NCBI RefSeq assembly: GCF_003144195.1
Contig: NW_020290098.1
Coordinates: 1 to 51,047, forward strand
From: Ceraceosorus guamensis
Lineage: Eukaryota; Basidiomycota; Exobasidiomycetes; Ceraceosorales; Ceraceosoraceae
Direction: 5' to 3'
Length of the DNA stretch: 51,047 nucleotides
This document shows positions 12,201 to 23,473 of this stretch, piece after piece. The notes under the pieces were generated by a model that ran no database searches, was not told the origin of the DNA, and saw nothing but the letters and a program-made list of their open reading frames with translations. Position 1 is the first letter of the stretch; the number at the start of each line of letters is the position of its first letter. A program made the translations under genes and the position numbers.

Positions 12201-13569
12201 CGCGACCAGCACGGGCAAGAGTTCGAGTCTGAGAGAAGCCTTGAAAAGCAAGAGATCGTACAGAAGACTGTCGGACTTTTTGTCTGCGGATGACAAGGCT
12301 ACCAAGGCGCCGAGTATGGGAAGCAAGAGGGATGTTTGGGTCGTCAAATTCTCAGACGTGGAGCTGAAATGCCAACGGGTCGGCGTGACTGCGCTTCCTA
12401 TGAACAGCACCACTGCCTTGCGTCCCTCTGGATCGAGTATCGGTGCGCCCGCGCCGATCAAGGATGAGAGCGGCCCACAAGCTTTTCCTTCAACAGAGAT
12501 GGACGAATCGGTCGACGTGACGACGGGCTCAGAGCCCGCGGCGGATTTTGCAGCTAGGAGCAAGGACAGCAAGGAACGATTGAAAGCCTTGCGAAACACC
12601 ACTTTGAGAGCCAAGACGCGCAACCTCTACAAATTTGTAGGAGTTGTAGCCTGGCGCAAGGCTGCTCAGCCCTCTACGAGCGCTTTGCAGGATGAGCTTG
12701 CCCAAGGCATTCAAGAAGCGGAGGAAGATGAGGATGAGGAGGATGAGGATGAAGTGGGAAGTCAGGCGTCCGAGGAGACGGAGGCTGGCATGTTGTTGGA
12801 CACTGAGAGATACGTGAGACAATCCACCTTGAGCTTCAGCTACGCTGGCGACGAGGTCCTGCCCAGGGCGCATTTGCCCAACGCGCACGGCCTCACACCT
12901 CTGAGACCCTCCTCGAGCAGCGTGACGAACGTTTCTGCTGCCGCTGCTGCTGCTCCGACGCACGCATCTTCCGTGGCCGCATTCAGGTTTGCCAGAGCTG
13001 GAGCGGCGAGCGAAAAGGTTCGACAAGCGGCGGCAGGCCACAACATGGTCAGGGGCGACTCGCCAAAGGTCAGGCAAAATCCGCAGCATCCTACCCAGCA
13101 GCAAGCTTTCTTGACCGAAGCAGAAGTCGTGTCCAAATCGCACGGCGTTGGCCGTCAAAATAAATTCGGAGCTCGATTGAGATCATCTGAATTGGGCTCC
13201 GCTGGATCAGGAATCAACAGCAGCTCCAACAATGCGCCGCCGCCGCCGATCTCTGTCGCTGCTGGCTCGCGAGCCGGTACTTCTCGATCTGCTGCTGGCA
13301 TTTGCAACAGCAACGGCAACTTGCCGAGCGCCACGAGCAGCTCGAACGGACATGCTGGATCTTATGGCAAGAGCTACGAAGGCGCCATGGGAGGTGGAGG
13401 TGGAGGTGGACATGGAGCGGATGCTAGATCGGTGCGCAGCGGAGGGGCAAGGTCGACGGGAAGCACGAGGGAGAGCCAGCTGATGATGGAGGAGAAGCCG
13501 CATTTGACACGAGACCCATCGAGCATGAGCTCCGATCTCAGAGTCGTCTCCAAGTACATGTCCGACTGA
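9290..13569 (+). CDS. Dbl-family Rho guanine-nucleotide exchange factor (DH-PH)
   Basis: Two exons (9290-10707, 10794-13569) joined in phase give about 1,397 residues. The first ~455 residues are Ser/Ala-rich and disordered. The DH domain begins at RQEVLWEIVASEERYVNEL, spanning the intron. It is interrupted by a Ser/Thr/Ala/Pro-rich insertion of about 185 residues (about 497-681), then resumes with LRAVLEALNDGLLEGHTLLS and the diagnostic CR3 helix MPFQRLLKYPLLFQNLL near residue 799. A PH-like region follows (DVWVVKFSDVEL near 983, NLYKFVGVVAWRK near 1080) with an insertion between its strands. The C-terminus is disordered with a Gly-rich run. Such proteins load GTP onto Rho/Cdc42 GTPases for polarity, cytokinesis or wall integrity. 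Which GTPase it serves cannot be told from sequence. Confidence 0.9.
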
Positions 13570-13763
13570 GACGCTTTGTCCTTTCCTCTTCTCCTTTGCC
13601 CCCCCTCCAAAACGACATACACACTCACACACGCAAACACCACAAATGGACACATTTGCATGCTCTGACATAAGTTCGACTTGCTCTGGCGCGCAGGGAG
13701 ACGTGGCCCGCTTGGAAAAAGTTACAATGCGATGCCCCGCTGGTTTCGCATTCGGGGCAGATG

Positions 13764-13789
13764 TTTTTTTTTTTTTTTTTTTTTTTTTT
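13764..13789 (+). repeat. poly-T tract (26 T) in convergent spacer
   Basis: An uninterrupted run of 26 T lies in the 275-bp spacer between the convergent RhoGEF (+) and polymerase delta subunit (-) genes. On the minus strand it is poly-A, 55 bases beyond the Pol delta subunit stop. It could be a poly-A run of a retroposed fragment or just a nucleosome-excluding terminator-region tract. No flanking element is recognisable. Confidence 0.85.
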
Positions 13790-13844
13790 CCGCAAGAAGA
13801 AATGCTTGTGCGTGTAAGAGATGTGACGAGAGGATCTCGACGGA

Positions 13845-16068
13845 TCAAAGAGGGGGCGGCAAGATCTGCACTTTTTGGACTTGCAAAGTGCTCCGATGGA
13901 CCAGCACGACTGTGCCAGTCTTGTTGAAGCTGGGCAAAAGCACCACCCTCGTCGCGCTCCCCTCGACGCCCTCATCCCCTTGCTCCGACTCCGACTCGGG
14001 CTCGGGCTCGTAAAGCGTCGTGGCGAAGCGAGGTTGGTTGCCCACAAAGTAGATGCGAGGTGAACGGGTGATGAGGAATGGATCTCGATCCGTGAACGGA
14101 TAGCAGCCTGCGCGAGCCAGGGTGCAATGGCAGGAGAGTCAGCAAGCGTCACAGCTCAATGTAGTGGCGGGATGCTGCGCAGTCAGTCTGACGCGCGCGC
14201 GGACGAAGCTCACACAGGGTATCGGGAGCGGTGGGAGCTAGGTGACCCCACCGCAGCGTATTGCAAGCCATGCGCAATCGATCTTCGTCTGTTCCTCCCT
14301 CCACGTATTTGAACAGGTCATCAATATTCTGCCCTGAAGTGCCCAAGATGCTGATTCGGAGAGAAAGAGAAGAGCGGCGTCGGTGAGCTGATGTGCGTAT
14401 CAGCGCGCAGACCAAGACGATCGTCACATGTTCAGATCGGGGTCGTGAGAAACAATGTAGACTCACAGAGCGTTCCCGAACGCGCTCCAAGCAGGGTTGG
14501 TGGATCTGATCAGAGCGTTCGAGCCTTCTGCAGCGCCTGCGGATCGGGGGAACAGAGCTTTATGAAGTGGTTGTTGGGGCATGGCGAGTCCAGCAGGATC
14601 TCTAGCACCAGGCAAGATCTGCACCTGGATAGACTGGGTCAGCGCAGCCAGATAGTGATCCAGCGGATTGGTGTTGAAAGCTCGGGGCCGGCCCTAAGTT
14701 CAGAAGATCGGCAGAGGGCGGCGAGGCGTCAAGATGTCAGTGGCTTTGCAGCACCGACGTGAGGCATTCGCGAGCTCAAACGTACCGCCTTGTTTTCCAC
14801 TGTCCGCAGTGCCGATGGAACAGCGCAAGAGTTGCCGGCCAGGATCAGGGCCGAAACATCTCGAACCGACACACCTGCGTCGATCTTTGCGCGGAAATCG
14901 ATGTTGATCGTGTCAGCCTCGCTACATGCAGCTCGATGGCTGACGACGCGAACCGTGCCGGTCGGCTCACCTCCGATAGCGTCTCGCCCCTCAGCCATTC
15001 GGCAAGCAATTCGTTTCTGAGCATCCCTAGCCCATCGTCTTCTTGTCCAGCACTCGCACTCGCGCTCGTGCCCTCCTCTTCTTTCGTCTCAAAGGCCTTC
15101 TCATCCCCGACCTCTATGCCAGAGACGAGGGCTACCCAGTCGCCTTTCTCACCATCCACATCCATGGCTTCGTCCCGGCTCTTTGCGTCTGACTTGGCCA
15201 AGCTTCGAGGGATGCCCGGAAGGATGACATCGACGACATCAAAGTCGCCCGCTCTAGTCTCAGTCCCCAGCACGGCACATACCACGCCGGTGACCAGACT
15301 GTCCCTCCAGCTGCGGCTATTGTGCGCCGAGGTGGATCCTTGCGAGTCTGCAGAAGCGTCCATTGCTGTTCCACCCACGAGCCGTATTCTGCCCGACTCG
15401 TCTTCGAGAAAGATTTCGTCTGTTGCGTTGTCCGCGTATGTTGTGCGCGCTGGGACGGGGGGAAGATATTGCTGCGAGGGCGGGGCGGCGCATCAGCACT
15501 GGGGGGTTGTCGATTGAGCCTGATGGGCCGCATGTATGCTCACCTCTCTGGTCAGATCTTCCAAGACATCCGGTTTGAGACGCATGGAGCAATAAATGAT
15601 GCCGCAAACGACCATCATTTTGCCCTGATCAATGTCCAAGATCCTCTCCACGTACTGCACTCGATCTCGACTGCTTCTTTTCTTCTCCTTCTTCTTCTTC
15701 TTCTTCTCCTCCTCCTCCTCCTCATCCTCGTCCTCCTCCTCCTCCTCCGCTTCATCTTCCATCATCTCTTCATCGTGCGCGCTATTCTTGCGCTTGCCAT
15801 TCTGCACGCGCGTACGCGTATGCGATCCTCGCTCGAGCGCTGATGCAGCTGCAGAACCGTCTCCCCACCTCTCCTTTGCCTTCTTCAACAGACCCCCGCC
15901 ATCCCTCTTCACGCCCTTGAGCTTCCTGAGCCTGAAATGGTACAATGAGGCGAACTGGGGCGCAAAAGATCGAGTGGAGAGAGGCACGGTGAGAGGCTCA
16001 TTGAGGTCTGAGGGAGCAGATAGAAGCGCTCGACGCGATGAGGAAGAGGAGGATGCCTTGCTGGGCAT
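13845..16068 (-). CDS. POL31: DNA polymerase delta small subunit (POLD2/Pol31/Cdc1)
   Basis: Six exons (16068-15544, 15471-14971, 14884-14786, 14693-14467, 14350-14214, 14107-13845) give about 583 residues. The acceptor of exon 3 has an alternative about 33 bases upstream. Recognisable landmarks in family order are FASLYHFRLRKLK, MMVVCGIIYCSMRLKPDVL, DEIFLEDESGRIRL (OB fold), VRDVSALILAGNS, ILPGARDPAGLAMPQQPLHK, ILGTSGQNIDDLFKY, LAPTAPDTL, CYPFTDRDPFL and YFVGNQPRF. The subunit bridges the catalytic chain and Pol32/Cdc27 and carries an inactive phosphoesterase-like fold. Unusual here is a low-complexity insertion at about residues 79-135 consisting of a Glu/Asp run followed directly by a Lys run. 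I used ATG 16068; the codons upstream are GTG-initiated only and look like leader. Confidence 0.93.
15690..15770 (-). repeat. coding purine-rich microsatellite (Glu/Asp then Lys codons)
   Basis: CTT/CTC-type triplet tract on the plus strand, read on the minus strand as a block of acidic codons followed by a block of lysines inside the Pol delta small subunit. It lies between the N-terminal segment and the first OB-fold strand, so it is probably a surface loop expanded by triplet slippage. Confidence 0.8.
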
Positions 16069-17383
16069 TCTCGTCCTCTTGGCCACTTGCGAAGGTGATG
16101 TGGGTTAGGCGCAGCCGTGCGCTCTATGCTGCTGCGGGAATGCAAACGCTGTGCGCCGTCGAGATGGTCGAAAGAATCAATTCCGAAGCGTACAGCTTTC
16201 AAATCTTGATTCATCATTCAGATTGGCACTCGCACACGCCGTCGATCGAGAAGCACCATCGATGAACTCGATCCGCCCTGCAGCTGACGCGCAGTCACGA
16301 TCGAGTAGCTAAGCTAGCTGGACGTACGTGTTAATTGACGCACGCCCATGCACCCCTCCGCGACGCGTCACGCGGGTATATACGAAAAGCGCAAGGCGGG
16401 GGGCTCTCATCACGTGACAGTGCGCTAGCGGCGGCCTCTTGACGTCGATTCACAGCTCATCACACTCATCACACTCATCAGATTCTCCAACAGCCCTTTC
16501 CACAGGGCAGGGCAGATGCACAGGAGGACCTCAAAGAATTGTTACATCGGGATTGAACTAATCATTCCAATTTCTTGCATGGATATACGACACAGCATTT
16601 GAGTCTTGGGATGCATTTGAGTCTTGGGATGACTCAATTGAATCTTGACAAGCTTAGGAAACAGATTGGAAACTGCGCTTCGGTTCGTAGTGGACCTTTG
16701 ATCGTATAGAATCAACTATTCTATTCACAAGCTTTTTTTGCTTCAGGACGCCGCAGTGCCTGACGCCAGACCTGTAGCCTGAGCAGCTTTGTACACCACT
16801 ACATATCCCGTCCTTGAAAATGTCACCACTTTAGTCGCAGGCTATACGCAGTGCGCCCGAATGCTGACGAACGTTTATAAAGTCGTGAGTCGACCGTCGC
16901 CCCACCCAACGATCAGCGTGTCGTGCTGGCTGGACAGGAGTTGCGTGTATCACGTGCTGCAATGTCAATTGATTTCGAATGTGAATCTGACTCCTTGATC
17001 GAATCAAGAATCTGTGAATCCTTTGTGCCCTGCAATCGTCTTTCAATTCGCGACTCATCAGAGTGAGAGTGAAGAAAGAGCCTTGTTCACCATTGATCAC
17101 TTTTGATCCAGAATCTGATGATTCGAACTCGTCATGTTCGATTCTTGATTCACATCTAAATTTCAGGTGTCGCGGTCCTCGATCGAAAGGATATCGATCT
17201 CGACAGAACTTCCCGCATTGCGGGCACATTCACATTCAAGCACATGCGTGGGCATCGCCGCAAGTCCAGAGTCAGGCTTGGAAGAGTGACGCATGTGAAT
17301 ATTAAACGAAAGCACATTTCCTCAACCTTTGTGACTTTACATGAACATCTCATGATTGGAAAAACCGCATCTTCCGCTTACTG
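16069..17383. other. gene-free region with tandem duplication and GATTC words
   Basis: Upstream of the Pol delta subunit and downstream of the small secreted gene. It contains TATATA at 16377-16382 about 310 bases before the Pol delta subunit ATG, a CACGTG box near 16414, and a perfect 18-bp tandem duplication around 16597-16632. Dense GAATC/GATTC words occur at 16640-16720 and 16960-17160. A TTTATAAAG at about 16873-16881 has no gene behind it. No convincing ORF or RNA gene was seen. Confidence 0.55.
16597..16632 (+). repeat. 18-bp direct tandem duplication
   Basis: The unit CATTTGAGTCTTGGGATG occurs twice back to back and then continues into GACTCAATTGAATCTTGAC, which shares its GACTC/GAATC words. 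It lies in the gene-free interval upstream of the Pol delta subunit gene. Confidence 0.8.
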
Positions 17384-17944
17384 TCATGGAAGACGACCTT
17401 GAGGCTGACCCCACTGCTGATTCTCGGGCGCACCGGTCCAGACCTTTCCGGGAGTTGTGCCGGTGTTTGGTTGAGTCCACTGCTGACCGGTCGGCAGGTA
17501 AAGATGCGTCTGATCATTGCCATCCTTGTCCTTGTACTGCTGGTTCCCTTTTGGACCTTGTTGAGCATATCCGGTCACGTGGGGATGTCCATCCGTTGCG
17601 CTAATGTGGAATCCAGTGCTGGCTTGATAACCGGTCATCTTGGGATCGTTGTTGGCATTGTGGAACTTGGCGGCCGATTCCGCTTCCTTTTTCTCCTTGT
17701 CCGACAAATTCTGACCCTTGGGCGAGTAGGACATGCGCACTGGAGCACCGCGTCTCAACTGCAAGTTTTGACATCGAGCAGGTTCAGCAAACGAGACGCT
17801 GCCAGCTAGCGTCTCCTATGATCGCTCGCAACTCACGTATTGGCTGAATACGACATCTGTCGCGGAGCGCGGAATTGGGGCACAGTACACAAAAGACTGA
17901 GCAGCGACGAGCGCGACGAGAGCGATGAAGAGGGCGAACTTCAT
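17384..17944 (-). CDS. small secreted protein, unknown function
   Basis: Two exons (17944-17837, 17758-17384) join in phase 0 to give 160 residues. Exon 1 encodes a clear signal peptide (MKFALFIALVALVAAQSFVYC, likely cleaved near the following Ala-Pro) and ends VVFSQY at the splice. The mature part is hydrophilic, Gly/Gln/Asn/Thr-rich and almost free of cysteine. It has a spaced pair of TGY motifs (KMTGYQASTGF and HVTGYAQQGPKG) and ends GQPQGRLP. I recognise no domain. A TATAAG box lies about 247 bases upstream of the ATG, and the leader is CT-rich. Predicted secretion, small size and lack of a known family make it effector-like, but a wall-associated or starvation protein is equally possible. 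Splice sites are GTGAGT and TTGCAG. Confidence 0.8.
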
Positions 17945-19452
17945 GACGGGCAGAAAGGACTTGAAAGTGATGTGATGAACGGAGAGCAAAGCGGTGCTGG
18001 GCAAGATGCGAGAATGTTCAAGCAAACACTAAAGGAAAGGGATGTGAACAGCTGCGACCTTTCTGACCAGCAGAAAGATTGAGCGAGAAGAAGATAAAGC
18101 AGAGCGATAGGAGTTGGAGTGGGATTTGGATGACCGTTGGTGAGGAAAGGGGGGGGAGGACATGAACGAGCTCGTCGAGGGGCCCTTCTTCTTATACCCT
18201 TCTTCCAGCAACGTCGAGGTCGACGATCGTGCCCTTCTGTAGGCAGCATGCAGGCACAGCTCACGCGAGCTGGAACGACTTAGCCGAGCGAGCCCTCAAT
18301 CGAATGTACCGCTGAGCTGGACCATGCAGAAGGAGAATTGAGGCGTGAGCAACCCAATGCATGCGGATGGGCGCACAATTTCCTTCCGACATCGCATCAC
18401 TTGCATGAGCTCGACTTGGCTTTTCCTCTGTCCAATTATAGCTGTGCATTCACATTGCTGCCTGGCTGGCTGCATGGCTCGCAGTCTAGCTTCGGAAGCG
18501 CTGTCACGAAGCGACGATCGACGTGGTCGATGTCAGGGACCACGCCATTCGAGCACGAGATGCGCTTCGGGTCAAAGCGGCACACCCATATACACGCGCG
18601 CGGGGGCTGCTGGATGTTTGCAGCGATAGAGCACATCAGACGCCCATGTCGGCAGAATTGACGCGCATGCACATGCACGCGCGCGACGTCGCTTTATTTC
18701 CTTTTCATGCACGCCCACGACGCCCGCGCTAGGGGCATTTGCATGCGCATGGGCGCGCTGAAACTCATGACTCTCAGGACTGTGACTGATGCAGCTAGGT
18801 TATTGCTGCATGATCTGTACTCGTGACTCACGACGCACGAAAGCTCTGCGCTATAGCTCTAAGTACAGCTGCTGCTGACGCGCTGTTCGCGGCTGCTCTT
18901 CTGCTGCATGATGTAGGGCCCGCTCACTTCGCCGAAAAGGCCGTGCGCGCGCGCGGGCGTCGAGAAGCTAGGAAGGAGCGCGATCAGGCGGCTCGTGGAT
19001 TACCGCTGCATTCGTGTGACACATTCACAAGAGTGATTCAGCCTAACCGCGCCTAACCCTATACTCTCACCGATGCATGCGAATGTGACACACCGCTCCT
19101 CACGTCCCGCTGCGCATCGACCACGTTACTCTGCCTCGCTCAGGGCATCTCGTGTTGAGCCGCGCACTCGCACTCGCGCTCGGACTGCTCCGTTCATGTC
19201 TCTTCTAACATAGACGCACACTGCGCCGACGTACAATCGTGAGCTCTCGGATTGCTGCATCAACCTCTGAACCACCCCTTTAGCTCATCAATCCTTCTCA
19301 TCCACGCTCCATTCCTCCTTCTCAGCCATCATCTCCATAAAGACGACAAATCAATCACCAAGACTAACAAACGCTTTCACACGGCGCGCACAAGACGCAA
19401 GAGGTACTCGCAGCGCAAAAGAATCGAGAGAGGAACCAGAGAAGAGAAAAGA
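17945..19452. other. gene-free divergent interval
   Basis: Separates the small secreted gene (-) from the leucine-rich gene (+). The stretch next to 17944 is the leader and promoter of the secreted gene. Between about 18300 and 19200 several overlapping short frames exist, but none has splice sites, composition or length that convinces me. The sequence is rich in GCGCGC and GCATGC words near 18590-18750. No tRNA or other RNA gene was recognised. Confidence 0.5.
18191..18196 (-). promoter_or_regulatory. TATA-like box upstream of small secreted gene
   Basis: TATAAG on the minus strand, in the context GGGTATAAGAAG, lies about 247 bases before the ATG of the secreted-protein gene. The distance implies a leader of around 200 bases if the box is used. 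Confidence 0.4.
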
Positions 19453-20657
19453 ATGTCATCCGTACTACTCAAAGCTCCCGCTTACCATGCCGAGCTGTGG
19501 CAATTCCTGGCCGCCCACGAGGATGTGGCGAGTCGAATCACCTCGCTGGAGATCAAGCGCGTGAACAAGCTGTACCACTCGCCCGCGCCAGCTTCCACTT
19601 GCGACGCAGCGCTGGGCAACGAGGTAATCGCGCTGCTCAAGAATTTCGACGAATCCTCGCTCGCACCTCCAGATGGCGGTGTGGATGAGGAGGAGAAGGA
19701 GGCGAGCGATGCTCGTTCGAAACGCGTGCGCGCGTATCGCGAAGCCGAGCTGCCCCTCATTGCCGCCATCTCCAAGATGAAGAATTTGCAAACATTCATA
19801 TGGGACTTTTTCCCACCCGTATACGACGCGCAGCTTGGTAGGCCTGCTCGGCAGGCGCCGCTGTCCAGCATCTGGCAGGCGCTTGCACAGACTACAGTCA
19901 AGGACGTTGTGGTGGTAGATCTGGCGCGATACAGGCGATTAGAGTGCGCCGATACACAAGCCTTCGACCACATCCTGCCAATCTTTGAGGGAGATGTGAG
20001 TGGGTGGGATGTGATGTGACAAGGGGGGCGCACATTGCCCGAGATTTTGACGACCTGCTGACTATTGCTGCACGTCGAATGCATTCTTGTGCAGCTCTTT
20101 GCTCAGAAGCTTGACAAGCTGGAAAGCTTCGAGATATCGACGGATGCCTTCAACTTTGAGCCCGAACCTTTTGTCGACATTCCTGATCAGCCAGACTTGA
20201 CCAGGCTAGCTGCCTTCTTGTCGCAGAACGCCTCGAAGCTCAAGGTGAGAAGCGGGACAGCTCATCTGTTGCCGCTTGCTCTTGCATTGTACTGACATTG
20301 GAGTCGCATGCGTGTCACACGAAGAGCGTGGCGCTACTCTTCCAGACGGACGGCGCGCGTCGACCAGCGCACCTGTCCGAGACGTATGCCAGCGAACTCC
20401 CACGAGAAGAGATGCAAGTGGGCGAAGTGAAAGTCGATGAGCTGCTCGAATCCTTGTCCGGAAAGCTTCCGGCGCTGCAAGAACTCGTTGTGCGAGATGT
20501 CAGCGCGTCGGAACAAAGCGTCGAGGCGTTCGTGCAGAGCACGCCAACTCTCCAGAAGCTCGAGCAAGTACCTTCTCTGGGCGTTCAGTATGGGCCAAAG
20601 CAGGGAGTGCGCCTCTCGACTGCTGTCAAGCAGACGTTGCAGCGACAGGCCAAGTGA
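19453..20657 (+). CDS. leucine-rich-repeat-like protein, unknown
   Basis: Three exons (19453-19995, 20095-20244, 20325-20657), all joined in phase 0, give 341 residues. The start ATG at 19453 follows an A/G-rich leader. No signal peptide or membrane segment is visible. The second half has irregularly spaced LxxLxxLxI-type strands (KLDKLESFEIS, NASKLKSVALLF, LPALQELVVRDVS, TPTLQKLEQV), as in the degenerate leucine-rich repeats of fungal F-box-like proteins. I see no F-box at the N-terminus, where MSSVLLKAPAYHAELWQFLA replaces it. An acidic loop (DEEEKEASD) lies near residue 75. A truncated or divergent F-box/LRR adaptor is possible; I assign no function. Confidence 0.75.
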
Positions 20658-21598
20658 TGCACGACAATCACGAATGTGAGCTGCAGGGGGGCATGGACAG
20701 CGCGTTCGATCGAATGCGTTTTAGTGCAGACTTTTGCGCAGAGACGCTCGTGCGCTCGCTCGCCTCACGCTCCCACTCATCGACACGATCGCGTTGCTAA
20801 AGAAAGCTTCGAAATACGAGCTCATTTGTATCAGCGTCCATCAGCTCTTGCAGAAAGCCCGGGCAAGTTTCCAGCCACAATTTTTGCTCAAGTGGGCAAT
20901 CAATCACGAATCAGCAATTTGAATTTGAATCGAATCACAAGCGCGCGTTTTCACGTGGACAATCTTTCTCGCGTTTCTTTTTTTTGGCTTAAATCCGCAC
21001 TCTTGACTGTAGATCGCGCGGTGAATCTGTTACGTCCGGCCGAATCCGCTTAAACCGACTTGAACGCCGTGGCTGCGCCTCGATCGGCACGATCGGCATC
21101 AGCAAGCACGTGCTGCCGGTGCCGCATTCGTGCGGCGTTTCTGCCGCGTTCGTTGCTTCGGACTAACCGCGCGCGCCTTTTCATGACTCGCCCCCCCTCT
21201 GTTCTCCGCTCGCGATTGCACGCGTGTCGGTTTTGGGGGTCACGAGTCGAGAGTGCAGCAGGAGGGGTGATACGTGACCCATCGGGGGTAAAGGTCGAGC
21301 GCGGTTCTTTGGAAGGTTTGCAGCGGGGCCGGGGGGCCGCTTTCTTTCCACACTTTGTGACTCGTACCTCATCGTAGCCTTTTTTTTCCCACTCGATCAC
21401 GAATCTCTCTCCCTTTGCCATCCTTTCTTGCGTCCGGCCTTATCCCCCTCGCGGATGATGTGACATTGCGCTGCTCCGCGACGCGACGCGACTCCACTAT
21501 AAAGTGCTCTGCGCAGTGATCGCTCCCCGCCACTCGCGACTACGAGACATCCTCCTCATCCTTCCCCTCGACATTGCCGACTGCACGACCGCACAACC
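20658..21598. other. intergenic region upstream of MFS transporter
   Basis: Contains the MFS promoter (TATAAA at 21498) and a cluster of AATC/GATT words at 20895-20945. GC-rich sequence with CG-rich words fills 21060-21480. Overlapping short frames on both strands look like chance. No RNA gene was recognised. Confidence 0.5.
21498..21503 (+). promoter_or_regulatory. TATA box of the MFS transporter gene
   Basis: TATAAA lies 101 bases before the ATG at 21599, at a normal distance for a fungal core promoter. Its good match to consensus suggests a regulated rather than purely constitutive gene. Confidence 0.6.
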
Positions 21599-21782
21599 AT
21601 GTCATCGGTACGCTCGCAGTCGCTCAGTAGAAGCGCGAGTAGCAGTCCAAACTGCACCGACTTGGGCAGCTCCCAAGAACATGCAGAAATGACGCAGAGG
21701 CTGGCAAACGCAATCGACAAGGAATATGCGGGCTGCGATGGTGATGGTAGCGTGCCCAGCAGCTGCAAAGAAGCGTCAGCGT

Positions 21783-21814
<32 letters not shown>

Positions 21815-23330
21815 GAAGCAGAAGCTCAGCCTGATGCTCTGGAACGATGCATCAGCACGCACACCACGCGCACGCTAGGTCCGCCACCTGACGGAGGCCT
21901 TTTAGCATGGACACAAGTCGTCGGTGCATTCTTTTTGTTTGTCAACTCGTGGGGCATTGCCAACACGTACGGCGTCTATCAGACGTACTACGAACAGACG
22001 CTATTCAGCGACCATTCTTCCGAACAGATCGCATGGATCGGTAGCTTGCAAAGCTTTCTGCTGCTCATCGTCTCTGCTCTTGCAGGTCCACTCTTCGACA
22101 AGGGGTGAGTCGTGCTGCTCTCTTTCTATGGCCGCGCACCTGCTCATCCCCAACTCCCGCGCACACGCCGCCGCCCCCACAGCTACTTTCGCTCCCTCGT
22201 CACACTCGGCTCTCTGCTCGTCGTCTTCGGCATGATGATGACCAGCCTGTGCACTGCGTACTGGCAGGCCATCCTAGCACAAGGTTTGGTCGTCGGTGTA
22301 GGAGCGGGCTGCTTGTTCGTTCCAGCAGTCAGCATCGTAGCCACCTACTTTGACAAGAAGAGGGCTCTCGCTGTAGGCATCGTCACGGCCGGATCGTCCA
22401 TCGGCGGCGTCGTCTATCCCATCATCTTTATTCGATTGGTCGACAAGCTGGGTTTCGCTTGGACAACGCGCATCATCGCTTTCATCGCGCTCGCTACGCT
22501 CATCGTGCCTGGCGCCGGCATGAAACCGAGAATCAGAGCGGCAAAAGCTCGACCTTTGCTGTTGCCGCGCGCCTTTCTCGAAGTGCCTTACTCTACCTTT
22601 ACCCTTGGCCTCTTTACCGGATTCATGGCCTTGTGAGTTGGTGCAGCGGTCGGCGACTTGCGCACGACGTTGAGGCCAGCAAGCATCCTCACCTCTTCTT
22701 CTTTTCGCCCTCCCTTCCACCCCCCCTAACTCCCCCTTTCAGGTACATTCCATTCTTCTTCATCACACCCTACGCACGCGCTCAGACGGGCGCCAACGCC
22801 ACTCTGGCAACCTACATGCTACCCATTCTCAATGGCGCATCCACATTTGGACGCGTGCTGGGCGGCTCGGTAGCTGGCCGAATCGGTCCTCTCAATACGC
22901 TCATTCCTTGCACTCTAGCAGCAGCAATACTGGCATTCGCATGGATCGGCATTCACAACGTACCAGGCATCATCGTCTTTTCCGTACTGTATGGCTTCTT
23001 CTCCGGCACTTTTGTCAGCTTGCCCCCTTCCACCATGGCTGCGCTCAGCCCCGACTTGTCACAGATCGGAACGAGGATGGGACAGAGCTTCTTTGTTGCT
23101 GGGTTGGGTGTGCTGATCGGCACACCGGTAGCGGGTGTGCTCATCAAGGTGGGTGGGTGGGCGGCAGCGCAACGCCAAGCTTGACCCGCATTGCTGACGC
23201 TTCTCGTTTGCAGGGCGACGACTTTGTCCGCACACAGATCTTCTGCGGAGCACTCATTGCCGTTTCAGTTGTCTTGATGGTCACTGCTCGAGTGGCCAGG
23301 ACAGGACCCGTATTGCTCGCCACATCATGA
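21599..23330 (+). CDS. MFS transporter, monocarboxylate-porter (SLC16/MCH-like) type
   Basis: Four exons (21599-22104, 22183-22632, 22743-23148, 23214-23330) in consistent phase give 492 residues. After a ~90-residue cytosolic tail with an Ala run and Glu-Ala repeats comes the family signature PPDGGLLAWTQVVGAFF (residues ~95-112). The typical first-helix text SWGIANTYGVYQTYY follows. About twelve hydrophobic segments continue to the C-terminus, with SQIGTRMGQSFFVAGLGVLI near the eleventh, as in fungal monocarboxylate porters. Proteins of this family move monocarboxylates, riboflavin or related small molecules across the plasma or vacuolar membrane. The substrate cannot be called. It sits next to a pair of secreted-protein genes, but nothing shows functional linkage. 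Confidence 0.92.
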
Positions 23331-23473
23331 CATCCAATTCGACGATGCACCCCCGACTTGCACGCGCATGAAGCGGCAATTAGTGAAGCAGCGCCGCGTG
23401 TCCAAACACCGAAAGTGGGTCAGCTGTTCAAAGTGATCAATCACGCCTCGGCGTCCATGCGCGCCGCGCGGCC

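Noticed and set aside
15632-16108. Plus-strand frame with long Ser and Phe runs
   Set aside because: It is the complement of the acidic/lysine tract in the Pol delta small subunit.
16873-16881. TATA-like TTTATAAAG
   Set aside because: No gene follows on either strand at a sensible distance.
18338-18661. 107-codon plus-strand frame in the 18-kb interval
   Set aside because: No splice sites, signal peptide or domain; His/Arg/Cys-rich text looks like chance.
19046-19062. Interstitial telomere-like CCTAACC words
   Set aside because: Only one or two imperfect units; also seen near 46388; expected by chance at this length.
21060-21420. Overlapping open frames on both strands before the MFS gene
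   Set aside because: GC-driven frames with Arg/Ala/Ser bias, no splice pattern, and directly upstream of a good TATA box.
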